This document shows positions 42,986 through 50,559 of a stretch of 64,000 nucleotides of DNA, piece by piece. Below the pieces are notes generated by a model. The model did not search any database, was not told where the DNA came from, and saw nothing but the letters and a program-made list of their open reading frames with translations. This DNA is from Nitrososphaerales archaeon (lineage in GTDB: Archaea; Thermoproteota; Nitrososphaeria; Nitrososphaerales; Gagatemarchaeaceae): NCBI GenBank assembly GCA_032906765.1, contig JAJTZB010000001.1:186001-250000 (forward strand). The letters are read 5' to 3'. Position 1 is the stretch's first letter; every line of letters starts with the position of its first letter. The position numbers were made by a program, and so were the translations under genes.

Positions 42986-44212
42986 ATGGTCAAGAGGCTG
43001 GTCGTCCTCGGCGCGGGGACGGGCGGGACGCTACTCGCCAACCTCCTCAGCAGCAGGCTCCACGACCGCATTAGGTCCGGAGAGATAGAGGTCCTCCTCT
43101 TGGGCGATGGGTTCAGGCACTATTTCCAACCCGCCAATCTGGACATCGCATTCAAGGGGGTGCCTCCGGATTCGGAGAGCAGGAATGAGTCGGACCTCCT
43201 GAAACCAGGCGTCACCTTCGTGCCTGACCCGGCCGCCAAAGTTGACCTGGCAAACAGGAGAATCACGACAGCGGGCGGGACAACCTACGGCTACGACTTT
43301 CTGGTGATGGCGCCTGGAGCAGAGGCGGCGCCAGAGATGATGCCGGGACTGAAGGAGGGTTCGCTCAACTTCCACACGGGACCGTGGGGCGCGGAGATGG
43401 TCTGGGACGCGGTCCGGAACTTCAAGAAGGGGAAGGTCGTGGTCGCAATCGCAGGCGTGCCGTACAAGTGTCCGCCGTCGCCAGACGAAGCCCTATTCCT
43501 CCTCGAAGAGCACTTCAAGAAGCGCGGGGTGAAGGAGGACGTCGAACTGACCTTGCTGACGCCCTACCCGAGGTCCTATCCGGCCGAGAAGACAGCGAAA
43601 ATCGTCGGGCCGCTTCTCGAGGAGAGAAATATCAAGGTCGTTCCCTTCTTCAACATGGAGTCGGTCGACCCGACCAAGAAGAGGGTGTATTCCCTGGAAG
43701 GCGAAGAGATTCCTTACGACCTTCTGATCTCTGTGCCGCCCCACAGGGGCACCCGCGTGGTGAGAGACTCAGGGATAGGGGATCAAGAGGGGTGGATTCC
43801 GACCGACAGGAGAAACCTCAGGATAAAGGGGCATGATGACGCGTTCGCAATCGGAGATGCTACAGACATACCAGTCTCGAAGTCAGGCGTGGTCGCGCAC
43901 CTCGAGTCCAAGGTGGTAGCCAACAATCTGATTGCTGCGATGGATGGTGAACCGATAGAGTACGCGTACAACGGCAGGATAAACTGCCCAATGGAACTGG
44001 GGCACCACAGAGCGATTTTCGTTTCCGCGACCTACGAGAGTCCGCCAACGCCCCAGAGCCCGTCCTTGGTGAAGTACGCCATGAAGAGGGGGTTCGCCTC
44101 AATCTATTGGTCAACCCTGTCAGGAAGCTTGGAATGGCTTATGGACGCCTATTTCGGCGAAACAAGCAAGAAGGTCGAGATGTCTCGGCCCATGCCTGCC
44201 TCCCAAGTTTGA
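42986..44212 (+). CDS. Sulfide:quinone oxidoreductase-like flavoprotein
   Basis: A 408-residue FAD enzyme of the SQR/FCSD family. GAGTGGTLLANLL is the N-terminal dinucleotide fold. Two Cys that correspond to the redox pair are present: GVPYKCPPSPDEALF and GRINCPMELG. A third Cys found in many SQRs, in the first third of the chain, is missing, so the sulfur chemistry may differ. The C-terminal part has an amphipathic region (MKRGFASIYWSTLSGSLEWLMDAYFG) suited for membrane attachment. ATG directly follows the TusA stop (TAGATG). Confidence 0.88.
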   Translation: MVKRLVVLGAGTGGTLLANLLSSRLHDRIRSGEIEVLLLGDGFRHYFQPANLDIAFKGVPPDSESRNESDLLKPGVTFVPDPAAKVDLANRRITTAGGTTYGYDFLVMAPGAEAAPEMMPGLKEGSLNFHTGPWGAEMVWDAVRNFKKGKVVVAIAGVPYKCPPSPDEALFLLEEHFKKRGVKEDVELTLLTPYPRSYPAEKTAKIVGPLLEERNIKVVPFFNMESVDPTKKRVYSLEGEEIPYDLLISVPPHRGTRVVRDSGIGDQEGWIPTDRRNLRIKGHDDAFAIGDATDIPVSKSGVVAHLESKVVANNLIAAMDGEPIEYAYNGRINCPMELGHHRAIFVSATYESPPTPQSPSLVKYAMKRGFASIYWSTLSGSLEWLMDAYFGETSKKVEMSRPMPASQV

Positions 44213-44239
44213 TTATCAAGATTGAAAATAGGCACGGCG

Positions 44240-44250
44240 AGTTATATACC
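44240..44250 (+). promoter_or_regulatory. Box A for the membrane protein at 44269
   Basis: AGTTATATACC, centred about 24-30 bases before TTG 44269/ATG 44275. Confidence 0.6.
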
Positions 44251-44268
44251 GTGGGCCGATAGCTGGCC

Positions 44269-44820
44269 TTGAAAATGCAATCACTCCAAGGGAAATGGGC
44301 TGGCAGATTCATCTGGGCCGCCGTCATCCAAGGACTCGTGGCGACCATTATCACGGTAATGGTCCTCGACCCTATCCAATACTTCACAGGTACTCCCACG
44401 TACTACTCTCCGGCAAGAGTAATCGCCGGAGGAAGCGGTGGCACCTGGTTCTTCACCGGGTACATCTCATACATGGTCGTCGGCGTCGTTGCGACTGCTG
44501 TCACGGCCATCTTCTACTTCTACATCGAGGGCATCAAAGGCAAAGTGTACAAGGGCATCACCAACTTCATGGCATGGGGCCATCTCATATTCATGAACGT
44601 GGGCGTGGCGGGCTCGATGTTCCTGATGATGTGGGGAGGCTACTTGGCAGGGTGGGGCCAGTCGGCTGCGAGCGCTGGTGGCGGCGGGCTCAACGCCGGC
44701 CAAGTCCATGTGCAGATTCTTGGATGGATGGTCGAACCAATCGGCGCCTTCATACTGCTCGCAGCAGTCGGCGCCCTCCTAGGCGGACTAGGATACATAG
44801 TCAGAAGCAGGACGCCTTAA
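44269..44820 (+). CDS. Four-helix membrane protein with conserved histidines
   Basis: A 183-residue membrane protein with helices at about 12-36, 62-92, 100-125 and 150-175. His residues in MAWGHLIFMNVG and QVHVQILGWM are also present in the truncated copy at 47650 and could be haem or quinone-site ligands. I cannot name the family; context right after the SQR-like gene suggests a membrane anchor or electron-transfer partner. The gene ends inside a strong terminator hairpin. TTG 44269 or ATG 44275 start. Confidence 0.7.
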   Translation: MKMQSLQGKWAGRFIWAAVIQGLVATIITVMVLDPIQYFTGTPTYYSPARVIAGGSGGTWFFTGYISYMVVGVVATAVTAIFYFYIEGIKGKVYKGITNFMAWGHLIFMNVGVAGSMFLMMWGGYLAGWGQSAASAGGGGLNAGQVHVQILGWMVEPIGAFILLAAVGALLGGLGYIVRSRTP

Positions 44821-44845
44821 GTCCTGCTTCCACTTTTCTTTTCTT
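44804..44845 (+). terminator. Hairpin plus T-run terminator overlapping a stop codon
   Basis: A perfect 10-bp stem (44804-44813 with 44821-44830), loop 44814-44820 containing the TAA stop, then T-rich sequence 44834-44845. Confidence 0.8.
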
Positions 44846-44973
44846 GAGGAGCATTGCCAGACACGCCAGTGCCTCCGTCGAATCAAACACGTTCGGCAGA
44901 GCTCTTTCTGGGACTCGGACCTTTCCGCCCAATCAGGTCACATCAGTTCCTAGGATTGGAAATCATGTCTAGT

Positions 44974-44983
44974 GCTTATATCG
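44974..44983 (+). promoter_or_regulatory. Box A for the membrane protein at 45017
   Basis: GCTTATATCG, about 38 bases before TTG 45017. Confidence 0.45.
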
Positions 44984-45016
44984 GCCCGCTGTAGCGTCGG
45001 TCTCAACAGAGAGAAA

Positions 45017-45517
45017 TTGGCAAAGGCTGAGAGAAGATACTGGTACACCACCTTCAGGATGGCTTCTTACGCCAACACATTCGGAGCACTCATCTGGACC
45101 GCCCTGATGGTCCTGCCGTTCGCGCCCTTCTCGTCTGTCCCACCGATAATGGTTGCCGGGGGTCCGGGGCAGTGGCTTGTGGTCGCATACCTGCTCTTCG
45201 TCACAGTGGGTGCGGGAGGATTCGGCTGGCTGTCGGGCCTTCTCCACACGATTGAGGTGCACGAGGGCCGGAAAGCGGACCCATCGCTAATGTGGCCGGG
45301 CTTCATACTACTTTATTTCGGCGTAACATCGAGCTGCGCAATGCTCGCGGCAGCCGGTACGCTAGGAGGGTATGCGTCGACGGTCAGCGCAGGGCCTGTC
45401 ACTCCCCTCCGAGAAGTGCTCTCTCCGTACGTTTACCCTATCACTGCGACAGTCCTGGTTGCGGTGGCAGGTGCCTTTCTGGCGCTCCTAGCAATGATTC
45501 GTGCTAGGGGCCCTTGA
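45017..45517 (+). CDS. Four-helix membrane protein, possible respiratory component
   Basis: About 166 residues with four hydrophobic helices (TFGALIWTALMVLPF; WLVVAYLLFVTVGAGGFGWLSGLL; FILLYFGVTSSCAMLAAAG; PITATVLVAVAGAFLALLAM). The loop after helix 2 has HTIEVHEG, two His that could bind metal or haem. I do not recognise the family. The upstream open frame reaches 44972, but TTG 45017 avoids starting inside the promoter. It overlaps the next gene. Confidence 0.6.
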   Translation: MAKAERRYWYTTFRMASYANTFGALIWTALMVLPFAPFSSVPPIMVAGGPGQWLVVAYLLFVTVGAGGFGWLSGLLHTIEVHEGRKADPSLMWPGFILLYFGVTSSCAMLAAAGTLGGYASTVSAGPVTPLREVLSPYVYPITATVLVAVAGAFLALLAMIRARGP

Positions 45518-46661
45518 ATTGCACGCCAGCCGTGGAAAGGTCGCGGACAGACTCCTGAAGCCCGCCCTGGCGCTCTGGCTCGTCGCCTCGCTGGCGGTTC
45601 CGGGTGCCATTGCTGCTGCTCGGCCGAGCGCCAATGGAGCTGGGACATCAGGTGAAGCAGGGTATTCTGGGACCCCCTGGGGGCTTGGGGTGGTAGTGCC
45701 AGACGGGGCCGGGCTTTCGGGCGGGGACGCACTTTCCTGGAGCGCCGCGACCAACGTGACGGTGGTGGTGCGGATACCCGACATAGTCAACGCTACACAA
45801 ATCATGTATGCGATACTGTCCCTCATGACTCGAGACGGCTCTGTCCTTCAGGTTGCGGCTGGTATCTACCCAGGCAACAGGAGCTGGCTCGTCTATTCCA
45901 TGTTCATCGCTGATGTCGGAACCTATCCGCAGAGGTATCAGTGGGTGCTCAATTCGAGCGAACCCAGGATGTCGCCTGGCGACTCGGTCGCGATAGCAAT
46001 CATCCTCACGCAGACGGACGGGTGGATGTTCATTGTGAGGGACCTTTCGACCGGGTCTTCTGTGGAGCGGAGCTTCGGGGCAAACGCAGCACATTCACTA
46101 AAGGTCGGGGATCAAGAGGTCTTCGCACTGGAGTCTTACTCCCGCGACGCCTCAACCTTCGAAAAGATGGGCAACCTGACCTTGGTATCCATCCTGGTCG
46201 ACGGAATGAGGGTCTCAAATGGCTGGTACCCCTACGCGGACTGGGACGTCAGGCACAACCCTCTTTTCGTTGTGGGCGGCGCGACCCCTCCGCAGTTCAT
46301 CGCCTTCAGCCGCGGCGGAAACGTGACTGCGGTCTGGTACTACGTGGAAGGCTGGAGCGGGAGCTGGCAACCTGCCCAGCTGGACCTGTTTGTCTCTGCA
46401 GCCTTGATCGCCGCAGCAGGGTGCGTCATGTTGGTCGCCAGGTGGTACGTTGGCAGGGCAGGTGCGCTGAAGCGATTCAGCACAGTAAATTGTGCTGAAC
46501 TTCCGGCGACCGTACACTTCATAGGTCTGAAAGCGCTGAGTTTGTTAGTCGTTTCCGGGTGTTCTGATTTGGCCTTCAGAATCCCCGGACGCGCCCAATT
46601 TCCCGAATTGATTCGGCCAGTAGCGTTTTTCAATCATGAGAAACGTATTCTGACCTTTTAA
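45501..46661 (+). CDS. Large secreted/membrane-anchored protein of unknown function
   Basis: A protein of about 380-386 residues. N-terminal signal-like helix (LLKPALALWLVASLAVPGAIAAA), a beta-rich extracellular region with many Asn-x-Ser/Thr sites (residues about 50-290), then a transmembrane helix (LFVSAALIAAAGCVMLVA) and a cytoplasmic tail of about 70 residues. GTG 45501 or TTG 45519 start. Its place among the sulfur/membrane genes suggests an outer-surface partner; no enzymatic motif is visible. Confidence 0.6.
   Translation: MLGALELHASRGKVADRLLKPALALWLVASLAVPGAIAAARPSANGAGTSGEAGYSGTPWGLGVVVPDGAGLSGGDALSWSAATNVTVVVRIPDIVNATQIMYAILSLMTRDGSVLQVAAGIYPGNRSWLVYSMFIADVGTYPQRYQWVLNSSEPRMSPGDSVAIAIILTQTDGWMFIVRDLSTGSSVERSFGANAAHSLKVGDQEVFALESYSRDASTFEKMGNLTLVSILVDGMRVSNGWYPYADWDVRHNPLFVVGGATPPQFIAFSRGGNVTAVWYYVEGWSGSWQPAQLDLFVSAALIAAAGCVMLVARWYVGRAGALKRFSTVNCAELPATVHFIGLKALSLLVVSGCSDLAFRIPGRAQFPELIRPVAFFNHEKRILTF
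46653..46661 (+). promoter_or_regulatory. Possible box A for the TusA-cupin gene
   Basis: ACCTTTTAA, about 35 bases before ATG 46692, overlapping the end of the preceding gene. Confidence 0.4.
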
Positions 46662-46691
46662 GGGCACAATCGGCAATAAGACTCTATCGAC

Positions 46692-47318
46692 ATGGAAAAC
46701 ACGACTCAGCAATCGCCGCGAATACTTGTTGATTCAAGGGGCATCTGGTGTCCACCGACACCCCTTACGGATCTGTTCAAGGCGTGGCGTCAGGGGAACA
46801 TCGGTGACGAGATCGAACTTCTGGCAACAGAGCCTAACACAGAAGCCGACGTAAGAGCGTGGGCAAAGAAGAGTGGCAACCGGATAATTGAGGTTGAGCA
46901 GAAGAAAGACTATGTGAGGGTGGTCGTGAAAGTTACTCGGAAGGGGAAGAGTATGCTGAAGCTGGCCGCGTCAAGGAGGAGCTTCAGCGAACCCGACGAA
47001 ACCAAAGAGACGCCGAAAGGAAGACTCCAGCTCGTCACAATCGGGGGATTCACGCTCGGACTGCGTTCACTACAGCCTGGTTGGAAGTGGTCGACATCGA
47101 TGAAGCCGATTGCTAAGACGGAGACTTGCGAGATACGTCACATGGGGTACGTGCTCTCTGGTCAGATGGCATTTTCGATGGACGATGGAACGGTTCTTGA
47201 GGTCGGCGCAGGAGATGTCTTTGATGTCCAAGCAGGCCACGACGCGTGGACCGTTGGCAAGGACCCATTCGTCTTCGTCGACCTAATTGGTGCAGTCAAT
47301 GCTCAGGGGAGAGTCTGA
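46692..47318 (+). CDS. TusA-cupin fusion protein
   Basis: A 208-residue fusion in one uninterrupted frame. Residues about 10-90 are a TusA domain: VDSRGIWCPPTPLTDLFKAW holds the persulfide Cys, followed by GDEIELLATEPNTEADVRAWAKKSGN; it is close to the stand-alone TusA at 42737. Residues about 118-208 are a cupin: GLRSLQPGWKWS, ETCEIRHMGYVLSGQMAFSM, LEVGAGDVFDVQAGHDAW. One metal-site His (RHMGYV) and one in AGHDAW are visible. A sulfur carrier joined to a cupin suggests transfer of sulfane sulfur to, or oxidation by, the cupin (persulfide dioxygenase-like), an inference. Confidence 0.85.
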   Translation: MENTTQQSPRILVDSRGIWCPPTPLTDLFKAWRQGNIGDEIELLATEPNTEADVRAWAKKSGNRIIEVEQKKDYVRVVVKVTRKGKSMLKLAASRRSFSEPDETKETPKGRLQLVTIGGFTLGLRSLQPGWKWSTSMKPIAKTETCEIRHMGYVLSGQMAFSMDDGTVLEVGAGDVFDVQAGHDAWTVGKDPFVFVDLIGAVNAQGRV

Positions 47319-47649
47319 CTTTAGGTTCGAAACCCTTCCGGCTCGAATCCTTGGCTAGGAGGGGCAGCCGAGCTATGATGACTAGGTTGGGGTTCACATC
47401 CCATCATCAGCGGATTCTCTGAGACACTTATGTCCATGGCGTTCCTCGTGTCGGGCGAGCCTTCACTGCCTGTAGTAAGGCCCAGGGGACTTGGACCTGT
47501 AGTTTGGCGCAATCAGGATGTTAAGCCGCCCGGAAACACGATCATTTCTCCCGAACAACTTTCTGGTCGAAATGCCCGCATCCGAGAGAGGGGGGCTCCG
47601 ACACACTCTGATTGCGAACAGACGCCGGAATCAGCCTTCTTGAGGAGAG
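47319..47649. other. 331-base non-coding stretch before the truncated membrane gene
   Basis: No convincing gene. It contains a chance ATGATGA/CTGA pair (about 47375-47422) reminiscent of C/D-box RNA, several short dead-end frames and no homology to the missing 5' end of the 44269-type gene. It probably marks the breakpoint of the duplication. Confidence 0.4.
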
Positions 47650-47982
47650 ATGTCCGTCAGTTCAACTGGCAGATTCTACTTCTACATCGAAGGGATTCTG
47701 GGCAGAGTCTACAGCGGCCTGACGTCTTACCTGGCTTGGGGGCACCTCGTCCTCATGACCGTGGGCGTTGACGTCTCAATGTTCCTCATGATGTGGGGAG
47801 GCTACATGGCAGGTTACGCCTTGGCACCGACCGCTCAAGGAGGCGGAGGTCTCACAACACTCCAAGTTCACGAGCAGATACTCGGCCAGCTAACATGCCC
47901 AATCGGATTCTTCATCGGACTGACAGCACTAGGCGCCCTCCTCAGGGGCCTAGGTTACATACTCAGAAGCAGGCAGAAGTAA
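47650..47982 (+). pseudogene. 5'-truncated copy of the 44269 membrane gene
   Basis: The 110-residue frame matches the 44269 protein from its residue about 84 to the end: FYFYIEGI, YLAWGHLVLMTVG, SMFLMMWGGYMAG, GGGGL, LQVHEQILG, GALLRGLGYILRSR. The first two transmembrane helices are missing. Similarity begins abruptly at about 47672. ATG 47650 could give a short protein with two helices, so function is not excluded; both conserved His remain. Its end carries the same kind of stop-in-loop terminator as the full-length gene. Confidence 0.65.
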
Positions 47983-48003
47983 CCTGCTTCTGAACCCCTT
48001 TTT
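47964..48003 (+). terminator. Hairpin plus T-run terminator overlapping a stop codon
   Basis: Perfect 10-bp stem (47964-47973 with 47983-47992), loop contains the TAA stop, T-run 47999-48003. Confidence 0.8.
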
Positions 48004-48090
48004 CTACTGCACGGGTGTGTAGAATAGACTCAAATACGATATTCCCACCGCGAACAAATCTGGGATGCTCAACCAGGAGTTTCGCGGCAG

Positions 48091-48450
48091 TTGGTACAGG
48101 TAACGGACCCTGGGACCCTCCAGGCCTTGGTTCAGGCCCTCTCCGACGAATACTCCAGGAAGATAATGCTGGGGTGCATAACCGCAGCAAAGTCTGTCGA
48201 GGATCTGAGCAAGGAGAACGACATCCCCCTCAGCACCTGCTACAGGAGGGTGCACGAACTGCTTGACTCAAGGGTGCTGATAGTCGAGAGGATAATCGTC
48301 ACGCCCGACGGGAAACGCTACGAGATGCTGAGGAGCGCCTACCGGTCAATCACAGTCAACTTGGAGAGCGGAATCATGAAGGTGGAAGCGTTGATCAACG
48401 AGGATGTTGCGGACAAGCTGAGGCGCCTCTGGGTGACGATGAAGCAATGA
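48091..48450 (+). CDS. Winged-helix transcription regulator
   Basis: A 119-residue ArsR-like winged-helix protein: LQALVQALSDEYSRKIMLGCI, helix-turn-helix AKSVEDLSKENDIPLSTCYRRVHELLDS, wing LIVERIIVTPDGKRYEMLRSAY. Archaea often pair such a regulator with a small membrane protein like the next gene. TTG start at 48091. It may control the upstream membrane/sulfur genes; that is an inference. Confidence 0.85.
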   Translation: MVQVTDPGTLQALVQALSDEYSRKIMLGCITAAKSVEDLSKENDIPLSTCYRRVHELLDSRVLIVERIIVTPDGKRYEMLRSAYRSITVNLESGIMKVEALINEDVADKLRRLWVTMKQ

Positions 48451-48482
48451 AGTTGTTACCAGTGTTGAGAATCGTGTTCACT

Positions 48483-48491
48483 ACTTTAAAG
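48483..48491 (+). promoter_or_regulatory. Box A for the small membrane protein at 48505
   Basis: ACTTTAAAG; 18 bases before GTG 48505, 33 before TTG 48520. Confidence 0.45.
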
Positions 48492-48504
48492 GGTCAATTC
48501 GGGG

Positions 48505-48798
48505 GTGATTCAAAGTAATTTGAACTTGATTGATTTCCTCAGGATCGAGCAGCTGCTCATCCTCCTTTTCGGTGGGATAGTTGTCTACTACGCGACGAAG
48601 AGCTACAGCAGGACCAAGAGCAAGTCGATGCTGTTGCTCGCAGTGGGCTTCACATTCGTGGCGATTGGAGCTGGGCTAGCTGGAATCTTCTTCGAGCTGA
48701 TGAACACAGACCTCATAACTGTCGAAACGATACAGGCAGCTAGTCAGGCAGTTGGCTTCTTCATAATAGTCTACTCCCTAGCAGGAACGAAGGACTGA
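48505..48798 (+). CDS. Small membrane protein beside regulator (DUF7521-like)
   Basis: A 97-residue protein with three hydrophobic helices (LLILLFGGIVVYYATKSY; MLLLAVGFTFVAIGAGLAGIFFELM; QAVGFFIIVYSL). The Tyr/Arg-containing loop between helices 1 and 2 (KSYSRTKSKSM) is typical of small archaeal proteins paired with ArsR-like regulators. Starts GTG 48505 or TTG 48520 are both possible; the box A spacing favours the latter. Confidence 0.7.
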   Translation: MIQSNLNLIDFLRIEQLLILLFGGIVVYYATKSYSRTKSKSMLLLAVGFTFVAIGAGLAGIFFELMNTDLITVETIQAASQAVGFFIIVYSLAGTKD

Positions 48799-48866
48799 TC
48801 CGCAATGACCGCGGCGAGTCACCTCCTTACTGTTACGCGGCACCAGCCGAAGGCGAGTGGGTCCCC

Positions 48867-50513
48867 ATGAAAGCTGCGACGTTCAGGAGGGCCGGGACGG
48901 TCACCTCAGCTCGGGCGGCGCTCTCGACCATACCCGACTCCGCCGTTGTGGCAGTCTCCGGGTTCAACATGGCCGTTACCCCAGAGTATCTCATCCTCCA
49001 GCTCTTGGAGCTTTACAGGAGCACGGGGCACCCGCGCGACCTCTTTCTGATAGCCGATGCCTGCCCGGCAGTGCCGGGCCGAGCCTTGGACAAGGTTGCC
49101 GAGTACATCTACACGTCTCACGACTCGGGTCTAATCAGAGGGGTCTCGATGCCGTTCTTCGGCTTCGCGCCAACGTTCCAGAAGCTGGTTTCAGACAACA
49201 TTGTCGAGGCGTACAGCTGGCCGATGGGAGTGGGTGCCTACTGGTTCAGGGAGGTAGCCTCTGGCAGACCGGGCGTGATAAGCAAGATAGGCGTCGACAC
49301 GTCGATTGACCCAAGGAGGGGTGGCGGGCGGTTCAACGAACTCGCGGAGAAAAGGAAGACGTGCACCGTCAGGAGGATATTGATAGACGAAGAAGATTAC
49401 CTGATCTACGAGGCTCCAAAGCCGAACGCTGCGCTCGTCAGGGCCACGTCGGCCGACCCCTCGGGCAACGTGACAATGGAGGAGGAGCTCATGCGCGGGA
49501 CCGTCCAGAGCATAGTCCAGGCGACAAAGGCACACCCTAACCCTGGGACAGTCATTGTCCAGGTGAAGCGGGTACAGACTGATCGAGCCAACCCGAGGAC
49601 GGTGGAGGTGCCCGGCCCATTCATCGATTACATCGTCGTCTCCCCAGAGCAATATCACTGGCAGACAGGATCCTCATTGTTCGATCCACGACTCAGAATG
49701 GGAGCCCCTGAGGCGCGGGCTGCGGCAGATTTGTGCACCCAGATGGTGGAGGAACCGCACCACACAGTGATAGCGAGGAGGGTTCTGATGGAGCTCGTGC
49801 ATGCGGCCTTGGGGAAGGGAACCCCAATCGTCGTGAACCTCGGAATTGGAATCCCGGCCTTCATCTCCTGTCTTGCCTTGGAAGAGAAGGTCACGGACTA
49901 CATAGTGACAGTCCTCGAGTCGGGGCAGTGGGGCGGGGTCGCCCTTTCTGGCGCCGACTTCGGCGTTGCCATCAACCCCTTCGCCCTCTCGACGATGCCG
50001 GACATGTTCTCCAACTTCGAGGGTGGCGTGATTGACGCCGCGTCCCTCGGCTTCCTCCAGGTGGAGGAGGGCGGCGACGTGAATCCATCCATGCTGCCCG
50101 GGAGGCTTTTCGGTCCGGGCGGCTTCCCAGTCATAGCGGGAGGGTCACCCCGCCTCTACTTTGCGGGTGCGTTTACAGCAGGCGAGTCGAAGATAGAGGT
50201 GGAGGGCGCGAAGCTCAGGATCGAAAAGGACGGGGCGACCAAGAAGTTCGTGAACAAGGCTTACAGGAACTTCTTCAGCGGTCGCCAGGCGCTGCGGTTC
50301 GACAAGGAGGTTCTGTACGTGACAGAAAGGGCGGTCTTCAAGCTGACTCTTCAGGGGCTGGAGTTGAAGGAGCTTGCCCCCGGAGTGGACCTTGAGCGCG
50401 ACGTACTTGCGAAGATGGAATTCACTCCCAGGGTAGGGGGAAGCGTGGGGGAGATGGACGCCAGGATCTTCGCGAAGGGACCGATGGGCCTGGCGCGAGA
50501 GCTCGCCTCGTAG
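48867..50513 (+). CDS. Fused alpha-beta CoA-transferase (acyl-CoA:acetate type)
   Basis: A 548-residue class I CoA-transferase with both subunits in one chain. The N-terminal half has IPDSAVVAVSGFN; the C-terminal half has VNLGIGIP and the catalytic Glu in TVLESGQWGG. YdiF/propionate CoA-transferases share this layout. It may activate propionate or another short acid that feeds the propionyl-CoA carboxylase module. ATG 48867. Confidence 0.88.
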   Translation: MKAATFRRAGTVTSARAALSTIPDSAVVAVSGFNMAVTPEYLILQLLELYRSTGHPRDLFLIADACPAVPGRALDKVAEYIYTSHDSGLIRGVSMPFFGFAPTFQKLVSDNIVEAYSWPMGVGAYWFREVASGRPGVISKIGVDTSIDPRRGGGRFNELAEKRKTCTVRRILIDEEDYLIYEAPKPNAALVRATSADPSGNVTMEEELMRGTVQSIVQATKAHPNPGTVIVQVKRVQTDRANPRTVEVPGPFIDYIVVSPEQYHWQTGSSLFDPRLRMGAPEARAAADLCTQMVEEPHHTVIARRVLMELVHAALGKGTPIVVNLGIGIPAFISCLALEEKVTDYIVTVLESGQWGGVALSGADFGVAINPFALSTMPDMFSNFEGGVIDAASLGFLQVEEGGDVNPSMLPGRLFGPGGFPVIAGGSPRLYFAGAFTAGESKIEVEGAKLRIEKDGATKKFVNKAYRNFFSGRQALRFDKEVLYVTERAVFKLTLQGLELKELAPGVDLERDVLAKMEFTPRVGGSVGEMDARIFAKGPMGLARELAS

Positions 50514-50523
50514 GGAATCAGAG

Positions 50524-50532
50524 CACTTAAAC
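50524..50532 (+). promoter_or_regulatory. Box A for the blue copper protein
   Basis: CACTTAAAC, about 31 bases before ATG 50560. Confidence 0.6.
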
Positions 50533-50559
50533 CGCGGAAGTTCGACCTAGGCGCGAGTA

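Noticed and set aside
47325-47352. tRNA B-box-like GGTTCGAAACC
   Set aside because: The flanking T-stem does not pair and no acceptor or D-arm could be placed.
47375-47422. C/D-box guide RNA (ATGATGA ... CTGA)
   Set aside because: No internal D'/C' pair and no terminal stem; the two short motifs occur by chance.
47430-47771. 113-residue frame covering the breakpoint region
   Set aside because: It overlaps the clearly homologous 47650 frame in another register and has no recognisable content.
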